From Gammaproteobacteria bacterium (GTDB lineage: Bacteria; Pseudomonadota; Gammaproteobacteria; Chromatiales; Sedimenticolaceae): a stretch of 11,857 nucleotides of DNA. The notes below the pieces were generated by a model. It was given only the letters and a program-made list of their open reading frames with translations, ran no database searches and was not told where the DNA came from. Within the stretch, counting starts at the first letter, position 1. Every line of letters starts with the position of its first letter. Of the stretch, positions 7,183 to 11,857 are shown in pieces. The stretch is from positions 1 to 11,857 of the forward strand of contig JAGRHE010000081.1 in assembly GCA_020445165.1 (NCBI GenBank), in the 5' to 3' direction. Both the position numbers and the translations under genes were made by a program.

Positions 7183-9237
7183 TCAACCAGCGACGCCGTC
7201 GTCATCCGGCAGCTTGAAGCGTGCGACGGTCTGGCGCAGCTGTTCGGCCATCTTGGCCAGGGTCTCGATCGACTGCGTCGTCTGCTCAGTGCCTTCGGAT
7301 GTCTGGCTGGTGATCTCCTGGATCACGTTCATGGTGCCATTGATCGAGTCGACCGCACCCGCCTGACCCTGCAGGCGCGAGGCGATCTCCTGGGTCGCGG
7401 TCGCGATTTCCTGCGATACCTGTTCGATCTTCTGCAGAGCCTCACCGGCATCCTCGGCCAGCTTGGCACCACCGACCACCTCCGAGGTACTCGATTCCAT
7501 CGAGCTGACCGCCTCGTTGGTGTCGGCCTGGATCGTCTTGACCAGTGCGTCGATCTGCTTGGTCGCGTTGGCCGAACGTTCGGCCAGTCGCTGCACCTCG
7601 TCCGCCACCACGGCAAAACCGCGTCCGGACTCGCCGGCCATCGCTGCCTGCATCGCAGCGTTGAGCGCGAGGATGTTGGTCTGGTCAGCGATATCTTCGA
7701 TCAGTTCGACGATGTTGCCGATTTCCTGCGAGCTCTCGCCGAGACGCTTGATCCGCTTCGAGGTCTCCTGGATCTGGTCGCGGATGTTGTCCATGCCGGC
7801 GATCGTGCGCCGCACCGTGGCGCCGCCGGCAGCGGCAATCTCAACGGACTGCTGGGCGATCGACGCCGACTGGGTGGCACCCTCGGCCATGTCGTTCATC
7901 GCCTGCGACATCGAACGCACGATGTCGGATGCCTTCTCGATCTGGTTGCGCTGGTGATCCGAGGCCTCTTCCAGACGCAGCGCCGTGGCCCGAGTCTCCT
8001 GGGCCGAGGCTGAAACACGCACCGAGGTTTCGTTGATCGTGGTTACCAGGATGCGCATCTCTTCGACCGCCTGGTTGACCGAGTCGGCGATCGCTCCGGT
8101 GATGTCCTCGGTAACGGTCGCCTCGATGGTCAGGTCGCCGTCGGACAGGTCGACCATTTCGTCGAGCAGGCGCCGAATGGCCGCCTGGTTGCGCATGTTC
8201 TGCTGGTCGGCCTGTTGCGCCCGTTCGCGCGCCTCGCGCAACAGCGCGAAACCGAGCATCAGCACGAGGATGGCGGACACAACGCCGAGCAGGGTAACCA
8301 GGGTCGGCCCGATACCGAGGCCGGCAATGCGTCCGACATAGTCGCCGCGGCCGTAGGCTGCGGCCAGCTCGGTAGCGGCACGGTCGAGCGCATCGGAGGC
8401 GGGCGTCACTTCACCGAGCGCCTCGAGCGCCGGCAACACGTTCGGAACCAGTTCCACGATCTCGGCAACGTGGTCACTGATGGTACGGAACAGCTTTGCC
8501 GCCTCGGCCAGCTTGGCCTCAGCACGATTGTTGTCGACACGCTCGACCTGCAGGCTGCTGTCACCGGTCAACATACCGTTCAGCACGCGACCGAAACGGT
8601 CGGCATCCTTGCTGAAACGATCGATCGACAGCGCCGTCTGGGTGCCACCATCGAGCACGCTGTTGACGTTCTCCTGCAGTCGCTGGGCCAGCATCAACTG
8701 GCGCGTCGCGACATAGACCTGTGACTGGTCCGCCTTGGCCCGGACCAAAATGTCGACCACCTCTTCGGACACTTCCTGCAGTCGCGGCACGACCCGGTTG
8801 ATCACATCGACGAACTCGCGGATCGAAAGGATCCCGTTCTGATTGAGCAGAATCTCGTCGACATAGGCGCGCAAGGCCAGCCAGCTGTTCTCCATGTTGC
8901 GCAGCGGCTCGGCCATCCGTTCCGGGGTGGGCGGCAGGCCGTCCTGGGGCGCACCATTCTTGAGTTCGTCGGTCAGGGTGATGAAGCGGTCCCGGCTGCT
9001 GCGCAAACGCTCGAATGACGCCTGGTCGCCAGCGGACGATTCAAGCGCGTACTTGGCAATCTTCTGCCCCAGCACCTGCTGTTCGGACACGCGTGAGAAA
9101 TACTGCTCGCCGTGGCCCTCGATCCGCGACACGTAGACGAACGCGGCGATGGTCGCGATCACCGAGATCAGGACCAACACGCTGAGTAAGGGTACGGAGC
9201 GGCTCCCGGAGGAGTCTTTCTTGATTGTGCTTTTCAT
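7183..9237 (-). CDS. pilJ: PilJ: methyl-accepting chemotaxis receptor of the Pil-Chp system
   Basis: Inner-membrane chemoreceptor that feeds the twitching-motility kinase ChpA. From the ATG at 9237 it has 684 residues, nearly the length of P. aeruginosa PilJ (682, from memory). It has a basic N-terminus (KSTIKK), membrane segment 1 at about 15-36, a helical periplasmic PilJ-type sensor region at about 37-305, membrane segment 2 at about 306-332, a HAMP segment at about 333-400, and a long coiled-coil signalling domain. The kinase-contact hairpin tip is at about 515-555. It includes [20 protein letters not shown] and ends [15 protein letters not shown]; the Gln-Ala-Ala-Met variant is familiar from PilJ rather than from flagellar receptors. 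An in-frame ATG at 9285 would add a 16-residue Arg-rich tail and has no ribosome site. Its stop overlaps or nearly touches the chpA start. No pilK-like methyltransferase gene follows, unlike in Pseudomonas. Confidence 0.96.
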   Translation of the reverse strand: MKSTIKKDSSGSRSVPLLSVLVLISVIATIAAFVYVSRIEGHGEQYFSRVSEQQVLGQKIAKYALESSAGDQASFERLRSSRDRFITLTDELKNGAPQDGLPPTPERMAEPLRNMENSWLALRAYVDEILLNQNGILSIREFVDVINRVVPRLQEVSEEVVDILVRAKADQSQVYVATRQLMLAQRLQENVNSVLDGGTQTALSIDRFSKDADRFGRVLNGMLTGDSSLQVERVDNNRAEAKLAEAAKLFRTISDHVAEIVELVPNVLPALEALGEVTPASDALDRAATELAAAYGRGDYVGRIAGLGIGPTLVTLLGVVSAILVLMLGFALLREARERAQQADQQNMRNQAAIRRLLDEMVDLSDGDLTIEATVTEDITGAIADSVNQAVEEMRILVTTINETSVRVSASAQETRATALRLEEASDHQRNQIEKASDIVRSMSQAMNDMAEGATQSASIAQQSVEIAAAGGATVRRTIAGMDNIRDQIQETSKRIKRLGESSQEIGNIVELIEDIADQTNILALNAAMQAAMAGESGRGFAVVADEVQRLAERSANATKQIDALVKTIQADTNEAVSSMESSTSEVVGGAKLAEDAGEALQKIEQVSQEIATATQEIASRLQGQAGAVDSINGTMNVIQEITSQTSEGTEQTTQSIETLAKMAEQLRQTVARFKLPDDDGVAG

Positions 9238-9318
9238 CTGTTGCAGTGTCCCGAGACAACGTCTACGCAATATCCCGGCGCGCATCCAGCTGGGGACGCG
9301 GCACCTTGCAGCCCAGCC

Positions 9319-9858
9319 TTAACGCGCTGCGCCACGAAATTCAGGATCGGCAGCCAGCGCATGCATGTTGAATACCGGCCAGATCTCGCCACCGACATCG
9401 AAGGCCTCGTAGACATAGGCCCCCAACACACCCTTCATACGTGCATTCGGCAGGCGGTCGTCCAGACTGAAGTGCCGCATGCCCTGAACCGACGATACGA
9501 CCAGGCCGACGACCAGGCCGCGCAGGCGCAGAACCAGGATGCGCGCCGATTTCGAGGGAACCAGGGACTTCATGCCAAGAAACGCCTGCAGATCGATGAC
9601 CGGCAGCAAACTGCTGCGCACATTGGCCAGGCCAAGCACCCACGACTTGGCGCCCGGCACATGGGTGATTCGTTCCTGAAAGGGTAGCATCTCGCTGACT
9701 TCGTTCATCGCCGCGACCATGCGCGTGCCGGCGACATTGAAAACCAGTCCATCCCACACATCGCGGGTCTGGCTCAGTTGCGGGAGACGGGCGGCCGCGG
9801 CCCGACAGCGCTGCTCGGTTTCGGCCAGGATCGCCACCGCGTCCTGCGTCGAAATCAC
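9319..9858 (-). CDS. pilI: PilI: CheW-like adaptor protein
   Basis: CheW-family adaptor thought to tether PilJ to ChpA in the polar signalling array. From the GTG at 9858 the product has 179 residues, against 178 for P. aeruginosa PilI (from memory). The QRCR near the N-terminus then falls at the matching position (16-19). The CheW fold is read from MVAAMNEVSEML (47-58), the PGAKSWVLGLANVRSSLLPV segment (68-87) followed by IDLQAFLG, and the ILVLRLRGLVVGLVVSSVQGM strand pair (107-127). A GGCGG sits just upstream of the GTG. A TTG at 9888 overlapping the pilH stop (TTGA) would add ten residues and imply tighter coupling; the choice is uncertain. There are 81 bp between its stop and the pilJ start, with nothing recognisable in them. 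Confidence 0.93.
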   Translation of the reverse strand: MISTQDAVAILAETEQRCRAAAARLPQLSQTRDVWDGLVFNVAGTRMVAAMNEVSEMLPFQERITHVPGAKSWVLGLANVRSSLLPVIDLQAFLGMKSLVPSKSARILVLRLRGLVVGLVVSSVQGMRHFSLDDRLPNARMKGVLGAYVYEAFDVGGEIWPVFNMHALAADPEFRGAAR

Positions 9859-9884
9859 CTTTCCGCCGAGTGCGATTACCTCGA

Positions 9885-10247
9885 TCAAGCCAGCAGTTCG
9901 CCCAGTTTCTGCAACAGTTCGCGCCCGTCCACGGGTTTGATCAGGTACCCCTTGGCACCCTGGCGCATGCCCCATTCGCGGTCGGTGTCCTGGTCCTTGG
10001 TGGTCACCATGAGGACCGGGATGTGGCGTGTCTGCGGATCACGGCTCAGCTTTCGGGTCGCCTGGAAGCCGTTGATCCCGGGCATCACCACGTCCATCAG
10101 GATCGCATCGGGTGACTGGGCCTGGGCGGCGGCGATACCGGCCTCACCGTCGCTGGCAGTCAATGCCTCGTGCCCGCCCTGCTTCAGGATCTTGGTCAAT
10201 ACGTGCAGCTCGGTCGGGGAATCGTCGACTATCAGAATCTTTGCCAT
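9885..10247 (-). CDS. pilH: PilH: single-domain CheY-like response regulator
   Basis: Stand-alone receiver protein of the Pil-Chp system. In P. aeruginosa PilH receives phosphate from ChpA and is linked to pilus retraction or to draining phosphate away from PilG. The 120-residue product is a complete receiver domain: acidic pair D8/D9, phospho-acceptor D52 (LMDVVMPGING), conserved T82 and K104 (IKP). The stretch EWGMRQGAKGYL (91-102) is the feature that distinguishes PilH from PilG. The ATG at 10247 gives the standard MAKILIVDDS opening. No clear Shine-Dalgarno precedes it; a 10-bp palindrome sits in that position. It lies 38 bp after pilG, and its stop is close to or overlapping the pilI start. 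Confidence 0.95.
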   Translation of the reverse strand: MAKILIVDDSPTELHVLTKILKQGGHEALTASDGEAGIAAAQAQSPDAILMDVVMPGINGFQATRKLSRDPQTRHIPVLMVTTKDQDTDREWGMRQGAKGYLIKPVDGRELLQKLGELLA

Positions 10248-10248
10248 A

Positions 10249-10258
10249 TATCGCGATA
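10249..10258. other. 10-bp palindrome immediately upstream of the pilH start
   Basis: TATCGCGATA is a perfect inverted repeat that begins one base before the pilH ATG and occupies the place of a Shine-Dalgarno sequence. The pilG-pilH gap has no purine-rich ribosome site, so pilH initiation may depend on another signal or on coupling. A palindrome this short can arise by chance and is too short to call an operator. Confidence 0.25.
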
Positions 10259-10285
10259 CTCAACGTCGGGGGGTGCCGGTCTTCA

Positions 10286-10690
10286 TCAGGCGGCTTTCCG
10301 GTTTGCATGCCGTCGGATCGCACCCAGCAGCTCGTCGCGGGTGAAAGGCTTGGTCAGGTACTGCTGCGACCCTACGATGCGCCCGCGGGCCCGGTCGAAC
10401 AGGCCGTCCTTGCTCGACAGCATTATGACCGGAATATCACTGAACAGCTCGTTGTGCTTGATCAGCGCACAGGTCTGGTAACCGTCGAGACGCGGCATCA
10501 TGATGTCGACGAATATGAGATCCGGATGATTGTCGGCGATAATCGACAGGGCCTCGAAGCCATCGGTCGCCGTCAACACCTCGCACCCGGCTTTCTTCAG
10601 CAGGGTTTCGGCGGTGCGACGGATCGTCTTGCTGTCGTCGATCACCATGACCTTCAGTCCGCTCAATTCGATCGCGCTGTCACTGCTCAC
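10286..10690 (-). CDS. pilG: PilG: CheY-like response regulator of twitching motility
   Basis: Receiver-only protein that receives phosphate from ChpA. In Pseudomonas PilG promotes pilus extension and activates adenylate cyclase CyaB signalling through FimL/FimV. The 134-residue product has a short N-terminal tail, then a complete receiver: D18/D19, phospho-acceptor D62 (FVDIMMPRLDGYQTC), S92 (LSSKDGLFDRARGR) and K114 (LTKP). The SSKDGLFDRARGR-VGS stretch (92-108) is characteristic of PilG. The start is a GTG at 10690 with GGGAGA six bases upstream, the best ribosome site in the operon; no in-frame ATG gives a sensible start. It lies 33 bp after the rhodanese gene, where many gammaproteobacteria have gshB before pilG. 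Confidence 0.95.
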   Translation of the reverse strand: MSSDSAIELSGLKVMVIDDSKTIRRTAETLLKKAGCEVLTATDGFEALSIIADNHPDLIFVDIMMPRLDGYQTCALIKHNELFSDIPVIMLSSKDGLFDRARGRIVGSQQYLTKPFTRDELLGAIRRHANRKAA

Positions 10691-10696
10691 ACACTG

Positions 10697-10702
10697 TCTC
10701 CC
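10697..10702 (-). promoter_or_regulatory. pilG: Shine-Dalgarno site of pilG
   Basis: GGGAGA on the coding strand lies six bases upstream of the GTG at 10690. It fixes pilG's unusual start codon. An ATG further upstream (coding strand ATGCAACGC) is out of frame and reaches a stop within about ten codons. Confidence 0.7.
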
Positions 10703-10723
10703 AGCGTTGCATGTACGTTGACG

Positions 10724-11500
10724 TCACTGGCGGGGCACAATCGTGGTCAGCCCCCACAGCTGCCACATCTGCATCCCGCCACGGTAATACTTGATCTTTT
10801 CACTGGGATATCCCGCATCCAACAGGCCGCGGATCGCCCGTGGCGACTGGCCGCAGGACGGTCCGTTGCACCACATGACAAGTTCCTTGGCATCGGTGAA
10901 ATCCCAGCGATCGGTCATATGACGGTTATCGACCCATCCCCAGTCTTCTAGAATTTTTTCCACCGCCCCGACTTCTTCCCGCTCCCTTGCGCCGAATTGC
11001 TTCAGCGTCTCGATCAGCTCCGGGTCGTCGAGCGGCTTACTGAAGATCGTGAAAGGGTAGTTCACAGAGCCCGGAATGGTGCCTTTGCGAAACCAGGATA
11101 CGGTGCGTGCATCGATCAGCAGACCGGTACCGTCGCGCAGGTTGGATTCCATGAAATCGAACACCTCGATCTCACCGACCGTCGCCACGCCCGCAGCCGG
11201 CGTCGCCGGCTGGATGCAGAACGGCGGGCACTTGCGCACAGTCCTGGCGAAATATCCCTTGAGCTCGTAGTCAGGGTCCTGCACCCGCTGCACCTTGACC
11301 GAGCGACCCTCGTGAATGACGTGCAGGTAGGGCTTGCCCTCGTACAGCGGGACAAAGCTGCCTGTCTGCCCGATCTGCAGCGTGTCCTCGGCCTGCGCGG
11401 TCACGCAGACACCGAACAAAAGCACGAGCAGTGTCGCTGCAAACGAACGGCCAATGGACGACCGGACCTGGTGTCCGGATCCTGCGAACCAGCGTGTCAT
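10724..11500 (-). CDS. Exported rhodanese-domain protein with CPPFC motif
   Basis: Predicted periplasmic sulfurtransferase-fold protein of 258 residues; substrate unknown. It opens with a signal peptide: an Arg-containing n-region, a hydrophobic core SFAATLLVLLFGV (19-31), and a likely cleavage after AQA at 37. A middle region carries CPPFCIQP (91-98), a Cys-x3-Cys motif that I recall from a family of exported rhodanese-like proteins in gammaproteobacteria. The rhodanese domain covers about 110-255: LLIDARTVSWFRKGTIPGSV (127-146), the active-site loop WCNGPSCGQS (210-219, with C211 the expected persulfide cysteine and C216 a possible partner), and YYRGGMQMWQLWG (238-250). The ATG at 11500 shares its A with the stop of the upstream gene (TGATG), so the two are probably translationally coupled; a GTG at 11503 would add one residue. 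It precedes pilG by 33 bp in the same direction. The rhodanese fold is firm; any link to pili is inference. Confidence 0.9.
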   Translation of the reverse strand: MTRWFAGSGHQVRSSIGRSFAATLLVLLFGVCVTAQAEDTLQIGQTGSFVPLYEGKPYLHVIHEGRSVKVQRVQDPDYELKGYFARTVRKCPPFCIQPATPAAGVATVGEIEVFDFMESNLRDGTGLLIDARTVSWFRKGTIPGSVNYPFTIFSKPLDDPELIETLKQFGAREREEVGAVEKILEDWGWVDNRHMTDRWDFTDAKELVMWCNGPSCGQSPRAIRGLLDAGYPSEKIKYYRGGMQMWQLWGLTTIVPRQ

Positions 11501-11857
11501 CACGGATGCAAATACCTGTCTATGATCTTTCCGCGCAGTACCTCCATTGAGGCACCACTGCGGTAATCGAGATACACCTCTTCCCGGCTGCGCTCTGGCA
11601 ACCGCCGGTAGAAGCTGTACGTGCCGACATGCTGTCGTCGCAGCAACGTCTCGAAGCTCTCCTTCGACGCCACCGGACGCGATGCATCGTTACCGACCAC
11701 ACCCCGGCCTTCATCGACTGTATCGGACGCTACCGGCTCGACCTTAGTGACCTCGCGATCGAGGAGTTCGAGGTAGGGGTCGTCGGCGGCAAGAGCAGGC
11801 GACACGGAATATCCCGCCGCGATTACGCCAAGCAGGCGCAGCAGGTACTGGCAATCG
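11500..11857 (-). CDS. Small exported hypothetical protein, 5' end beyond the window
   Basis: I do not recognise a named family. The frame stays open to the right edge, giving 118 visible residues. The visible beginning (DCQYLLRLLGVIAAGYSVSP) looks like the core of a signal peptide ending at ALA before ADDPYLELL, so the true start is probably just outside the window. A GTG at 11805 is a possible start but would cut the signal peptide in half. After a low-complexity middle, the C-terminal 50 residues look like a compact helical domain: FETLLRRQHVGTYSFYRRLP followed by REEVYLDYRSGA and LRGKIIDRYLHP. I have an unverified recollection of similar GTY-FY-rL / VY-xYR-G proteins beside CPPFC rhodaneses. 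It overlaps the rhodanese start (TGATG), suggesting the two act together outside the cytoplasm. Confidence 0.72.
   Translation of the reverse strand, partial: DCQYLLRLLGVIAAGYSVSPALAADDPYLELLDREVTKVEPVASDTVDEGRGVVGNDASRPVASKESFETLLRRQHVGTYSFYRRLPERSREEVYLDYRSGASMEVLRGKIIDRYLHP

Noticed and set aside
6038..7366. Plus-strand open frame of 442 codons opposite chpA and the end of pilJ
   Set aside because: It spans the junction of two real genes on the other strand, has no recognisable motif, and is rich in His, Gln and Arg as expected of GC-rich antisense frames.
7132..8013. Plus-strand open frame of 293 codons opposite pilJ
   Set aside because: It shadows the conserved MCP signalling domain and its leucine/arginine/aspartate composition is an antisense artefact.
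9238..9285. Upstream ATG extending PilJ by 16 residues
   Set aside because: The extension is Arg-rich, lacks a ribosome site, and makes PilJ longer than its close family length. The ATG at 9237 gives the usual short basic tail before the first membrane segment.
10691..10723. Possible internal promoter between the rhodanese gene and pilG
   Set aside because: The 33-bp gap holds a ribosome site but no recognisable -35/-10 or -24/-12 pair. A promoter inside the rhodanese coding region cannot be excluded by eye.
11503..11805. GTG at 11805 as the start of the small exported protein
   Set aside because: Residues upstream in the same frame form the hydrophobic core of a signal peptide up to the window edge, so this start would remove the export signal.

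Overview
The window is about 60% G+C (by eye), densely coding and collinear. Its gene content points to a gammaproteobacterium that makes type IV pili. The order pilG-pilH-pilI-pilJ-chpA-chpC, with rsmE just beyond, is the arrangement known from Pseudomonas aeruginosa and relatives, but several genes are missing. The small exported protein and CPPFC-type rhodanese at the right edge fit an environmental gammaproteobacterium, possibly a sulfur-oxidising lineage; that placement is inference only.

Layout, left to right. A plus-strand rsmE (16S rRNA U1498 methyltransferase) occupies 29-754. A 46-bp gap with a 12-bp perfect palindrome separates it from a convergent block of eight minus-strand genes that runs to the right edge. 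In transcription order (right to left) these are: a small secreted protein cut by the window edge (stop at 11500); a secreted rhodanese-domain protein (10724-11500); the response regulators pilG (10286-10690) and pilH (9885-10247); the CheW-like adaptor pilI (9319-9858); the chemoreceptor pilJ (7183-9237); the very large hybrid histidine kinase chpA/pilL (1265-7165); and a second CheW-like protein, chpC (801-1268). Neighbouring genes overlap or lie at most 81 bp apart, and no terminator or promoter is visible between them, so the eight are probably one operon whose promoter lies outside the window.

How they work together. By homology to the Pil-Chp system, PilJ senses a signal at the inner membrane. 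PilI and ChpC couple it to ChpA, which autophosphorylates and passes phosphate through its Hpt domains to PilG (tied to pilus extension and cAMP signalling) and PilH (tied to retraction or acting as a phosphate sink). The locus has no pilK (CheR-type methyltransferase), no chpB (CheB-type methylesterase) and no chpD/chpE. ChpA has three canonical Hpt sites plus two degenerate FimL-like ones. The two exported proteins translationally linked at the head of the operon are the least explained part. No mobile element, CRISPR array, tRNA or rRNA was seen, and no gene-free stretch exceeds 100 bp.
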